A DNA stretch of 64,000 nucleotides, from the NCBI GenBank assembly GCA_003538625.1, contig DPRR01000025.1:168411-232410 (forward strand), read 5' to 3'. The DNA comes from Ignavibacteriales bacterium (lineage in GTDB: Bacteria; Bacteroidota; Ignavibacteria; Ignavibacteriales; Ignavibacteriaceae). Position 1 is the stretch's first letter. Each line of letters opens with the position of its first letter. The position numbers and the translations under genes are program-made. Shown piece after piece: positions 53,828 through 61,628 of this stretch. Under the pieces are notes generated by a model. The model searched no databases. It saw only the letters and a program-made list of their open reading frames with translations, and was not told the DNA's origin.

Positions 53828-56335
53828 ATGGACGGAAATTTCTCAGATAGATTGCAGGATGTAATTAGACTTAGCAGAGAAGAAGCTTTACGGTTGGGGC
53901 ATGATTATATAGGAACAGAACATCTGCTGCTCGGAATTATTCGTGAAGGGCAGGGAGTTGCTGTTAGAATTTTAAGAAATCTGGAATGTGATCTTTTAAA
54001 ACTTAAAAAAGCTATTGAGGATACGGTTAGAACCTCAGGCGGAACTTTAACGATTGGAAATATTCCGCTTACAAAACAGGCTGAAAAAGTTTTAAAGATT
54101 ACTCAGATCGAATCTAAAATTTATAAAGCTGATGTAATTGGTACAGAACATCTTTTATTATCTCTTTTAAGAGATGAGGATAATATTGCCACACAAATTC
54201 TACATCAATTTAATGTTACTTACGATTCAGCTCGTTCTGAACTTAACTCGATGTTAAGCTCAAAAAATCCTAAAGATGCTAATCAAAAAGTGCCGCCGAT
54301 GATGGATAAAAAAAATGATAAAACAAAAACACCGGTGCTAGATAACTTTGGCCGTGATCTTACAAAACTGGGACTTGAAGATAAACTCGATCCTGTTGTT
54401 GGAAGAGAAAAAGAAATTGAACGAGTTGCACAAATCCTTAGCAGAAGAAAAAAGAACAATCCGGTTTTGATCGGCGAACCTGGCGTAGGTAAAACAGCAA
54501 TCGCCGAAGGTCTGGCACTTCGTATCATTCAGAAAAAAGTCCCCAGAACTTTGCAGGATAAACGTGTTGTTACTTTAGATCTTGCAGGACTTGTTGCCGG
54601 AACCAAATACCGCGGACAATTTGAAGAGAGAATGAAAGCTTTAATGAACGAGCTTGAAAAAGCCGAAGATGTAATTCTCTTTATCGATGAACTTCATACA
54701 ATAGTTGGTGCAGGCGGTGCAAGCGGTTCACTCGATGCTTCAAATATGTTTAAACCTGCTTTAGCTCGCGGTGATATACAGTGTATCGGTGCAACAACTC
54801 TTGATGAATACAGAAAATTTATCGAAACAGACGGTGCACTCGATAGAAGATTTCAGAAAGTAATGGTAGATCCGCCAACGTATGATGAAACACTTCAGAT
54901 TCTTGAAAACATAAAATTTAAATATGAAGAACATCATCGAGTTAGATATTCAAAAGAAGCGATCCAAACGGCAGTTAAACTTAGTAATCGTTACATAACA
55001 GATCGCCATTTACCTGATAAAGCAATTGATGTAATTGATGAAGCAGGTTCAAGAGTTCATATGGGTAACTTTGAAGTGCCCCAGAATATTCTTGATCTTG
55101 AAGAGGAGATTGAAGGCGTAAAAAAAGATAAAGCACGTGTTGTTAAAATGCAGGATTACGAAGAAGCTGCAAGATTGCGGGATAAAGAACGTAATCTTTT
55201 ATCTGATCTTGAAACTGCAAAACGTGAATGGGATACCAGGACAAAAGATATTGTTCACGATGTAAGTGAAGAAGACATAGCAACTGTAGTGGCAATGATG
55301 ACGGGAATTCCTGTTAACCGTATTGCGCAAACTGAATCTGAAAAACTATTAAAGATGGCAGATGCTTTAAAACAATCTATAGTTGGACAGGATGAAGCAG
55401 TTCAGAAACTTACAAAAGCAATTCGCAGAACAAGAGCAGGATTAAAAAGTCCCAATCGTCCAATCGGCAGTTTTATTTTCCTTGGTCCGACCGGAGTTGG
55501 TAAAACAGAGTTATGTAAAGTTCTTGCAAGATATTTATTCGATAGCGAAGATGCGCTAGTTAGAATTGATATGAGCGAGTATATGGAAAAGTTTTCTGTT
55601 TCAAGGTTGGTTGGAGCGCCTCCCGGTTATGTTGGATATGAAGAAGGCGGACAGTTAACTGAAAAAGTAAGACGTAAACCATATTCAGTTGTTCTGTTTG
55701 ATGAGATTGAAAAAGCACATCCGGATATTTTTAGTTTGCTGCTTCAGGTGCTTGATGACGGAACGCTTACAGATTCGCTCGGTAGAAAAGTTGATTTCAA
55801 AAATACAATCATCATTATGACATCGAATGTTGGAACTAAAGATATTAAAAATATCAGCAAGTTTGGTTTTGGCGGTGACGATAAAACTGATAAATACTCA
55901 AGTCTGAAAGATACTGTTGAAGAAGCGATGAAAAGATTATTCAATCCTGAATTTTTAAACAGGATTGACGACACAATTGTGTTCAGAAATCTTGATAAGG
56001 AAGATATTTACAAAATTATCGATATAGAGATAAAAGATCTTCTTGCAAACATCAGAGAAAACAAATTAACACTTGTACTGGATGAATCCGCAAAAGAGTT
56101 TTTAGTAAACAAAGGCTTTGATGAAAAATTTGGTGCCCGTCCTTTGCGTAGAGCAATCCAGAAATATGTTGAAGATCCGTTAGCTGAAGAAATTCTTCGT
56201 GGTTCATTTAAAGAGGGAACAACAATTGTTGCAAAGCACGTTGAAAACACAGAGGACCTTGTTTACTTTGATGAATCTTTGGAGCATCCGGATCCGAATG
56301 TAGAACCGGAAAAAACTGATCTTGGTGAAAATTGA
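53828..56335 (+). CDS. clpC: ATP-dependent Clp protease ATP-binding subunit ClpC
   Basis: Hexameric AAA+ unfoldase that feeds substrates to ClpP. 835 residues. Two N-terminal Clp_N repeats (about 1-145), AAA1 with Walker A GEPGVGKTAIAEG (about 217-229) and LFIDELHTIVGAG, a UVR/middle region (QDYEEAARLRDKERNL, about 435-455), AAA2 with GPTGVGKTELCK (about 556-567), YVGYEEGGQLTEKVRRKPY and the C-terminal D2-small domain GARPLRRAIQKYVEDPLAEEIL. The UVR motif and single-middle layout identify ClpC over ClpA/ClpB. No mcsA/mcsB or ctsR adjoin, so regulation differs from Firmicutes. GGAG-type ribosome binding site at 53819. Confidence 0.96.
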   Translation: MDGNFSDRLQDVIRLSREEALRLGHDYIGTEHLLLGIIREGQGVAVRILRNLECDLLKLKKAIEDTVRTSGGTLTIGNIPLTKQAEKVLKITQIESKIYKADVIGTEHLLLSLLRDEDNIATQILHQFNVTYDSARSELNSMLSSKNPKDANQKVPPMMDKKNDKTKTPVLDNFGRDLTKLGLEDKLDPVVGREKEIERVAQILSRRKKNNPVLIGEPGVGKTAIAEGLALRIIQKKVPRTLQDKRVVTLDLAGLVAGTKYRGQFEERMKALMNELEKAEDVILFIDELHTIVGAGGASGSLDASNMFKPALARGDIQCIGATTLDEYRKFIETDGALDRRFQKVMVDPPTYDETLQILENIKFKYEEHHRVRYSKEAIQTAVKLSNRYITDRHLPDKAIDVIDEAGSRVHMGNFEVPQNILDLEEEIEGVKKDKARVVKMQDYEEAARLRDKERNLLSDLETAKREWDTRTKDIVHDVSEEDIATVVAMMTGIPVNRIAQTESEKLLKMADALKQSIVGQDEAVQKLTKAIRRTRAGLKSPNRPIGSFIFLGPTGVGKTELCKVLARYLFDSEDALVRIDMSEYMEKFSVSRLVGAPPGYVGYEEGGQLTEKVRRKPYSVVLFDEIEKAHPDIFSLLLQVLDDGTLTDSLGRKVDFKNTIIIMTSNVGTKDIKNISKFGFGGDDKTDKYSSLKDTVEEAMKRLFNPEFLNRIDDTIVFRNLDKEDIYKIIDIEIKDLLANIRENKLTLVLDESAKEFLVNKGFDEKFGARPLRRAIQKYVEDPLAEEILRGSFKEGTTIVAKHVENTEDLVYFDESLEHPDPNVEPEKTDLGEN

Positions 56336-56360
56336 TTCATCATTTTATTAGACCATTTAT

Positions 56361-56391
56361 AAGCGCATTCTTTAGGATGCGCTTTTTTTTA
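56361..56391 (+). terminator. Rho-independent terminator of clpC
   Basis: AAGCGCAT and ATGCGCTT arms around TCTTTAGG, followed by a T8 tract. Confidence 0.9.
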
Positions 56392-56431
56392 TTTATTTTT
56401 AAAATACAATAATTAAAATATGAGGCAAACG

Positions 56432-56716
56432 ATGAGTAAGTTAAATCAGAAACAAATCGATGTTAATCTATCAAAGTTTTCAGGTTGGAGTTTTGAAAAA
56501 GCTTCAATTTCTAAACAATTTAAGTTTAAGGATTTTATAGAAGCATTGTCTTTTGTAAATGCAGTTGGAATGGAGGCAGAAAAAATGGATCATCATCCTG
56601 ATATTTTAATGTTCGCATGGAATAAAGTTAAAATTACAATTTCGACTCACAGTGCTGGTGGTGTAACAAAAAAAGATTTCTCGCTTGCACAAAAAATAGA
56701 GGAAAGAATAAAATGA
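56432..56716 (+). CDS. phhB: Pterin-4a-carbinolamine dehydratase
   Basis: Dehydrates 4a-hydroxytetrahydropterin, recycling the cofactor of aromatic amino acid hydroxylases; in many bacteria the partner is unknown. 94 residues from ATG 56432 (98 from 56420), full length. The motif EKMDHHPDILMFAWNKVKI with the catalytic His pair and STHSAGGVTKKD are present. GAGG lies 6 nt before ATG 56432. Overlaps the TPR gene by 4 nt. The symbol is by family. Confidence 0.88.
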   Translation: MSKLNQKQIDVNLSKFSGWSFEKASISKQFKFKDFIEALSFVNAVGMEAEKMDHHPDILMFAWNKVKITISTHSAGGVTKKDFSLAQKIEERIK

Positions 56717-57024
56717 GTACGCGGCTCGATGAACTTTTTGATAAATATGATGAAAATCCTTTGGATCCGGATATCATATACAGCATTGTAAAAGAGTACT
56801 TAAAAAATAATGAGGATGATGAGGCTGAAGTGTATCTGAAAGATTTAATAAAAAAAGATCCAAAGTATGTTCAGGCTTATATAACTTACGGCAACCTTAA
56901 AGAAAATAATAACGAGATTGAAGATGCCGAATATTATTACCGTACAGGTTTAAGAGTCGCAAAAGAATTAAATGACACAAAAGCAATAAGAGCATTGGAG
57001 GATTATCTTGATGAACTTGAATAA
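56713..57024 (+). CDS. Small TPR-like protein
   Basis: 103 residues, acidic. Two or three TPR-like helical pairs (DPDIIYSIVKEYLKNNEDDEA, KYVQAYITYGNLKENNNEI). No enzymatic motif. Overlaps phhB by 4 nt and pyrE by about 14 nt, so it is part of the operon. Protein-protein role inferred only from the fold. Confidence 0.7.
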   Translation: MSTRLDELFDKYDENPLDPDIIYSIVKEYLKNNEDDEAEVYLKDLIKKDPKYVQAYITYGNLKENNNEIEDAEYYYRTGLRVAKELNDTKAIRALEDYLDELE

Positions 57025-57595
57025 TGAAGATGTGATAAAAATATTTAAAAGCACAGAAGCTTTATTGGAAGGGCATTTTCTTTTAACTTCAGGAAGACAC
57101 AGCAACCAGTATTTTCAATGTGCAAAAGTATTACAGTATCCGGAATATACTTCGCAAATCTGTTCTTTAATTGCTGATCATTTTAAGAATTATGAAATCG
57201 ATACGGTAATCGCTCCTGCAATGGGCGGAATGATTGTAGGTTATGAGGTCGCAAGACAATTAAATAAAAGATCCATATTTACAGAAAGAGAAAATAAGGA
57301 GATGACTTTGCGCCGCGGATTTTCTCTATCCAAAGGTGAAAAAGTTTTAGTTTGTGAAGATGTTGTTACAACCGGAGGATCTGTATTTGAAGTTATTGAA
57401 ATCGTTAAGAAGTTTGGAGCAGAGATAGTTGGAGTAGGAAGTATTGTTGATCGCAGTAATGGTAAAGTCGATTTTGGTTATGAGTTTTTTCCATCACTAA
57501 GATTAAACGCTGTTTCATATTCACCTGAAGATTGTGCGATTTGTAAAGAAGGGAAATTAGATTTAGTAAAACCGGGTTCAAGGAAAGTTTTTTAG
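57011..57595 (+). CDS. pyrE: Orotate phosphoribosyltransferase
   Basis: Adds PRPP ribose phosphate to orotate in pyrimidine synthesis. 194 residues from ATG 57011, which has GGAG about 9 nt upstream; a TTG directly before it is unnecessary. The PRPP loop VLVCEDVVTTGGSVFEVI (about 115-132) and the SGRHSNQYFQCAKVL substrate segment are clear. The C terminus carries a CAICKEG Cys pair seen in one OPRT branch. Followed by a REP doublet. Confidence 0.92.
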   Translation: MNLNNEDVIKIFKSTEALLEGHFLLTSGRHSNQYFQCAKVLQYPEYTSQICSLIADHFKNYEIDTVIAPAMGGMIVGYEVARQLNKRSIFTERENKEMTLRRGFSLSKGEKVLVCEDVVTTGGSVFEVIEIVKKFGAEIVGVGSIVDRSNGKVDFGYEFFPSLRLNAVSYSPEDCAICKEGKLDLVKPGSRKVF

Positions 57596-57629
57596 CATTG
57601 TCGTTTTTAACACTCTTATAAAATTCCAT

Positions 57630-57696
57630 GTCACACTGAGCCTGTCGATGTGTGACAATTAATATACTGTCAGTCTTCGACGGGCTCAGACTGACA
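57630..57696. repeat. REP doublet copy 2: two adjacent palindromes
   Basis: Unit A: GTCACACT...GTGTGAC (57630-57656). 11 nt later unit B: TGTCAGTCT...AGACTGACA (57668-57696). Same order, orientation and spacing as at 49834-49902. Confidence 0.85.
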
Positions 57697-57714
57697 AATT
57701 TTGAATTATACTAT

Positions 57715-58986
57715 ATGAAGAAAACTCTGTTTGCAATTCTGTTATTTTCAAATTTGATATTCTCTCAAATAAATTTTGATCAATACTTTGAGAGCAAAAC
57801 ATTAAGGCTGGATTATTTCCATACCGGAAACGATACAAGTGATTCTTATTCTTTTGATGATTTGATTGAAGAACCGTATTGGGGTGGATCAAAAACAAAT
57901 TTGTTAGATAAATTTGATTACGGCAAATATAAAATTATCGTCAAAGATGTTGATTCAGACAAAGAAATTTACTCTCACTCTTACTCAACTTTGTTCAGTG
58001 AGTGGCAGACAACTGATGAAGCAAAGCTTACGACTAAAAGCTTCAGCGAAACTATTGTTATGCCTTATCCTAAAAATAATGTTGTTGTTGAATTTTATTC
58101 CAGGGATAAAAAAAATGTTTTGCATAAGAAATTTGAATATGCAGTAAATCCAAAAAGTTATTTTATTAAAACTGAACGGACGCTTGAGTACAGTAGTTTT
58201 GAAGTAATGAAAAGCAATGAATCTGATAAAGCTGTAGATATTGTGATTATTCCGGATGGATATAAAATAGATGAAATGGAAAAATTTAAAAAAGATTGTG
58301 AGAAATTTGCAGAATATCTTTTTAATGCTTCACCTTATAAAGAGAACAAAAATAAATTTAACATTTGGGGAGTAGAGGCTCCATCAAAAGAATCCGGGAC
58401 CGACATACCGGCAGAAGATATCTGGAAAAACACAATTGTTAATTCACAATTTTACATGTTTGATCTGGATAGATATTTGATGACAAGCGATAATAAAACT
58501 TTGCGTGATGTTGCTTCTAATGCACCATATGATCAGATATTTATTCTGGTAAATACAAAAAAGTATGGCGGGGGAGCAATCTATAATCATTACTCAGTTT
58601 GTGTTAGCGATAATAATTACAGCGAATATATTTTTACTCATGAATTTGGGCATGGATTTGCCGGACTGGGAGATGAATATTATACATCCGATGTTGCCTA
58701 CAACGAATTCTATCCGCTTGATGTTGAACCGCTTGATCCGAATTTAACCACATTAGTTAATTTTGATTCAAAGTGGAAAAATATGATTGATGATAAAACT
58801 CCAATTCCCACTCCTGCAACTAAAGAATTTAAAAATACAGTAGGCGTTTATGAAGGCGGCGGGTATGTTTCAAACGGAGTTTATAGACCGATGCAGGATT
58901 GTTCGATGAAATCGATTTCAGTCGATAATTTTTGTCCGGTTTGTAAAAAAGCAATTAATCAAATGATAGATTTTTACAGCGAATAA
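57715..58986 (+). CDS. Secreted M64-family metallopeptidase
   Basis: 423 residues from ATG 57715; a longer in-frame version from 57652 would start in the REP DNA and is rejected. Signal peptide about 1-17 (MKKTLFAILLFSNLIFS). N-terminal beta domain (20-150), then the peptidase domain with VDIVIIPDGYKIDEMEKF and the zinc site HEFGHGFAGLGDEYY (about 312-326; HEXXH plus downstream LGDEY as in IgA peptidase M64). C-terminal CSMK and CPVCKKAI are Cys-containing. No T9SS sorting domain. The ribosome binding site is weak. Target proteins unknown. Confidence 0.87.
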   Translation: MKKTLFAILLFSNLIFSQINFDQYFESKTLRLDYFHTGNDTSDSYSFDDLIEEPYWGGSKTNLLDKFDYGKYKIIVKDVDSDKEIYSHSYSTLFSEWQTTDEAKLTTKSFSETIVMPYPKNNVVVEFYSRDKKNVLHKKFEYAVNPKSYFIKTERTLEYSSFEVMKSNESDKAVDIVIIPDGYKIDEMEKFKKDCEKFAEYLFNASPYKENKNKFNIWGVEAPSKESGTDIPAEDIWKNTIVNSQFYMFDLDRYLMTSDNKTLRDVASNAPYDQIFILVNTKKYGGGAIYNHYSVCVSDNNYSEYIFTHEFGHGFAGLGDEYYTSDVAYNEFYPLDVEPLDPNLTTLVNFDSKWKNMIDDKTPIPTPATKEFKNTVGVYEGGGYVSNGVYRPMQDCSMKSISVDNFCPVCKKAINQMIDFYSE

Positions 58987-58992
58987 TTATAA

Positions 58993-58996
58993 AGGA
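58993..58996 (+). promoter_or_regulatory. Ribosome binding site fixing TTG start of the fourth PP2C gene
   Basis: AGGA, 5 nt before TTG 59002, with no in-frame ATG upstream. Confidence 0.6.
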
Positions 58997-59001
58997 AAAT
59001 T

Positions 59002-60234
59002 TTGGATCAAAAAAAAATACATAAAACCGTAGAAACAATTGCATCTCAAAAATTTGCTTCAGATGAAGAGATGCTTACTACTGTAATAAACGAAATTGTT
59101 CATGATGAATCAACAGACTTTACCGGTGGAAGAATCTGGAAATTGTACCCTGAAATAGAAGGATATAAAGTTCTGTACCAGACAGGCAAGATTGATAAGA
59201 TCGATAAAAATTTTATTATTCGTGCGTTAGATTACCCGGTATTTGAACAACTTGCACAATCAAGAACAATTCTTGGACATGAAACAATTGAAGCTTTACG
59301 TAAAAAAGGAATATTTAAATATTCAGCATCGGGGGTTGGGTATAAGACCAAAATTAAAGACAAACCATTTTACGAATATGTGCTTGCACTAAATTCAAAA
59401 AATATTGATGATGAACTAAGAGTAAATTTAAGCATCATCGCAACTGCTTTAACATCACAAATAAGACAGAGAAAAATTTCTCATAGTGCAAATCTGTTAA
59501 AAGCAGATATAGATAAAGCTCGGCAATTACAAAAAAGTATTTTGCCGGAGCACGAGTTTAAATTCCATCATTTTGAAGTTTATGGAATAACACAGCCAGC
59601 GGAAATTGTTGGCGGAGATTTTTTTGATTATCTGGATATTGGAGAAAACAACGATAGAGTTGGTATTACGATAGGTGATGCTGCAAGCAAAGGTGTTGCC
59701 GCTGCTGCTGAAGCAATGTACGTTTCCGGTGCATTGCGGATGGCTACAACTTTTGAAATAAAAATTTCATTAATCCTTAAGCGAATGAATGAACTTGTAA
59801 ATAAAATCTTTGAAGATGATAAATTTACCTCACTATTCTATGGCGAGCTTTCAACCTATAAAAATGGATTATTTTTGTACGCAAATGCAGGGCATAATCC
59901 TCCAATTTTTTATAAAAGTGCCAAGAATAAATTTGAATTTCTTCAGACAACAGGTCCTGTTTTAGGTCCGGCACCGCAATCAAAATATTTTGTAGAAAAT
60001 ATAAATATTTATTTAAATGACATTCTTGTTTTATATTCTGATGGAGTTACAGAAGCGGCAAATACAAAATTTGCTTTTTACGGTGAACAAAAACTAATCT
60101 CAGTAATTAGAAAACTTAAGGATAAATCTCCAAAAGAAATTGCATTGGGTATTCTTGAGGATGTGATTAAGTTTTCAGCAAATGGATCTTACACTGATGA
60201 TAAAACAATTGTTGTCATTAAAAGAACTTCGTAA
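59002..60234 (+). CDS. Soluble PP2C/SpoIIE-type phosphatase
   Basis: 410 residues, no membrane segment. The N-terminal 150 residues look GAF-like but weakly (KLYPEIEGYKVLYQTGKIDK). A helical linker (LLKADIDKARQLQKSILPEH) leads to the PP2C domain (about 185-408) with GGDFFDYLD, GDAASKGVAAAAEAMY, SDGVTEAA and YTDDKTIVV. The second motif reads GDAASKG instead of the common ADVSGKG, so this is a more divergent member than the three in the 20-28 kb cluster. TTG start. Followed 19 nt later by the aldehyde dehydrogenase gene. Its STAS partner is not adjacent. Confidence 0.83.
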   Translation: MDQKKIHKTVETIASQKFASDEEMLTTVINEIVHDESTDFTGGRIWKLYPEIEGYKVLYQTGKIDKIDKNFIIRALDYPVFEQLAQSRTILGHETIEALRKKGIFKYSASGVGYKTKIKDKPFYEYVLALNSKNIDDELRVNLSIIATALTSQIRQRKISHSANLLKADIDKARQLQKSILPEHEFKFHHFEVYGITQPAEIVGGDFFDYLDIGENNDRVGITIGDAASKGVAAAAEAMYVSGALRMATTFEIKISLILKRMNELVNKIFEDDKFTSLFYGELSTYKNGLFLYANAGHNPPIFYKSAKNKFEFLQTTGPVLGPAPQSKYFVENINIYLNDILVLYSDGVTEAANTKFAFYGEQKLISVIRKLKDKSPKEIALGILEDVIKFSANGSYTDDKTIVVIKRTS

Positions 60235-60253
60235 AAATTGTGGTGATTAAATT

Positions 60254-61618
60254 ATGTTAACTTCAATCAATCCCGTAAACAATTTACCGGTTAAAAATTA
60301 TAGTGAATACACCGGGGAAGATTGTGATAAGATCATTTCACTCGTTGATGATTCTTTTGAAAAATGGAAAGTGGAATCTTTTGCTTATCGATCGGGGTTA
60401 ATGCGAAATGCCGCTAAAGTGCTTAGAAGTAATTCTGAAGATTACTCTTTGCTCATGACGATTGAAATGGGTAAACCAATTGCACAATCAAGATCAGAAG
60501 TTGAGAAATGTGCCTGGGTATGTGAATATTATGCAGAGAATGCTGAAAAATTTTTAAATGATGAAATTATCAAAACAGAAGCATCAAAAAGTTTTGTTAC
60601 TTATCGGCCTCTGGGAGTTATACTTGCGGTTATGCCATGGAATTTTCCTTTCTGGCAGGTATTTCGTTTTGCTGCTCCAAACCTTATGGCGGGCAACACC
60701 GGTTTATTAAAACATGCATCAAATGTTTCCGGCTGTGCATTGGCTATTGAAGACATTTTTAGAAAAGCCGGATTTCCGAAAGATGTTTTTAGATCTCTTT
60801 TGATTTCGTCCAAAAATGTTAAGGGCGTAATATCAAATCCAAAAGTTAAGGCAGTAACTTTAACAGGCAGTGTTCCGGCGGGACAATCTGTTGCCGCTCT
60901 TGCAGGCAGCTTAATTAAAAAAACAGTTTTGGAATTAGGTGGTAGCGATCCTTATGTTATTCTTGAAGATGCTGATCTTGAAATGGCTGCAAAATCCTGC
61001 GTTACATCCCGATTGATAAATGCAGGACAAAGCTGCATAGCTGCAAAGAGATTTATTATTGTTGAAAGTGTGTATGATGAATTTGAAAAACTTTACCTTG
61101 AATTTATGTCCAAGAAAAAAATGGGTGATCCGTTAGATGAAAAAAATGATTTGGGACCACAGGCAAGTATTCAATTAAGAAATGAACTGCATGATCAGGT
61201 TATGAGAAGTGTAAAGCAGGGAGCAGAAATAATTCTGGGTGGGGCAATTCCAAAAATTGATGGGGCTTTCTATCCTCCAACGATATTAAGAAATGTAAAA
61301 CCCGGAATGGCAGCTTTTGATGAAGAATTATTCGGTCCGGTTGCCGCTTTAATTAAAGCAAAAAATGAGGATGATGCAATTGACCTTGCTAACAGGAGCA
61401 TCTTTGGATTAGGTGCTGCAATTTTCACAAAAGATGTGAAGAAGGGGGAACAAATTGCCAAAGAAAAATTAGATGCAGGATGTTGTTTTGTAAATGATTT
61501 TGTAAAATCGGATCCGCGATTACCTTTTGGAGGGATTAAGGAATCAGGATACGGCAGAGAACTTTCCCCGTTTGGTATTAAAGAGTTTGTAAATATTAAG
61601 ACCGTTTATGTTAAATAG
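60254..61618 (+). CDS. NAD(P)-dependent aldehyde dehydrogenase, succinate-semialdehyde type
   Basis: 454 residues, typical of the succinate-semialdehyde dehydrogenase (GabD/Sad) branch. Cofactor site MPWNFPFWQVFRFAAPNL (about 124-141), TGSVPAGQ, the catalytic Glu in LELGGSDPYVILEDAD (about 230-245), and the nucleophile Cys in NAGQSCIAAKR (about 257). The C-terminal LPFGGIKESGYGREL is complete. The NFPFWQ and QSCIAAKR variants point to the SSADH/YneI-like group; the exact aldehyde is inferred. Next to a PP2C gene, with no obvious metabolic partner. Confidence 0.87.
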   Translation: MLTSINPVNNLPVKNYSEYTGEDCDKIISLVDDSFEKWKVESFAYRSGLMRNAAKVLRSNSEDYSLLMTIEMGKPIAQSRSEVEKCAWVCEYYAENAEKFLNDEIIKTEASKSFVTYRPLGVILAVMPWNFPFWQVFRFAAPNLMAGNTGLLKHASNVSGCALAIEDIFRKAGFPKDVFRSLLISSKNVKGVISNPKVKAVTLTGSVPAGQSVAALAGSLIKKTVLELGGSDPYVILEDADLEMAAKSCVTSRLINAGQSCIAAKRFIIVESVYDEFEKLYLEFMSKKKMGDPLDEKNDLGPQASIQLRNELHDQVMRSVKQGAEIILGGAIPKIDGAFYPPTILRNVKPGMAAFDEELFGPVAALIKAKNEDDAIDLANRSIFGLGAAIFTKDVKKGEQIAKEKLDAGCCFVNDFVKSDPRLPFGGIKESGYGRELSPFGIKEFVNIKTVYVK

Positions 61619-61628
61619 AAATAACTGC

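Noticed and set aside
57652..57714. N-terminal extension of the M64 peptidase
   Set aside because: It lies within the REP doublet, and ATG 57715 begins a proper signal peptide.
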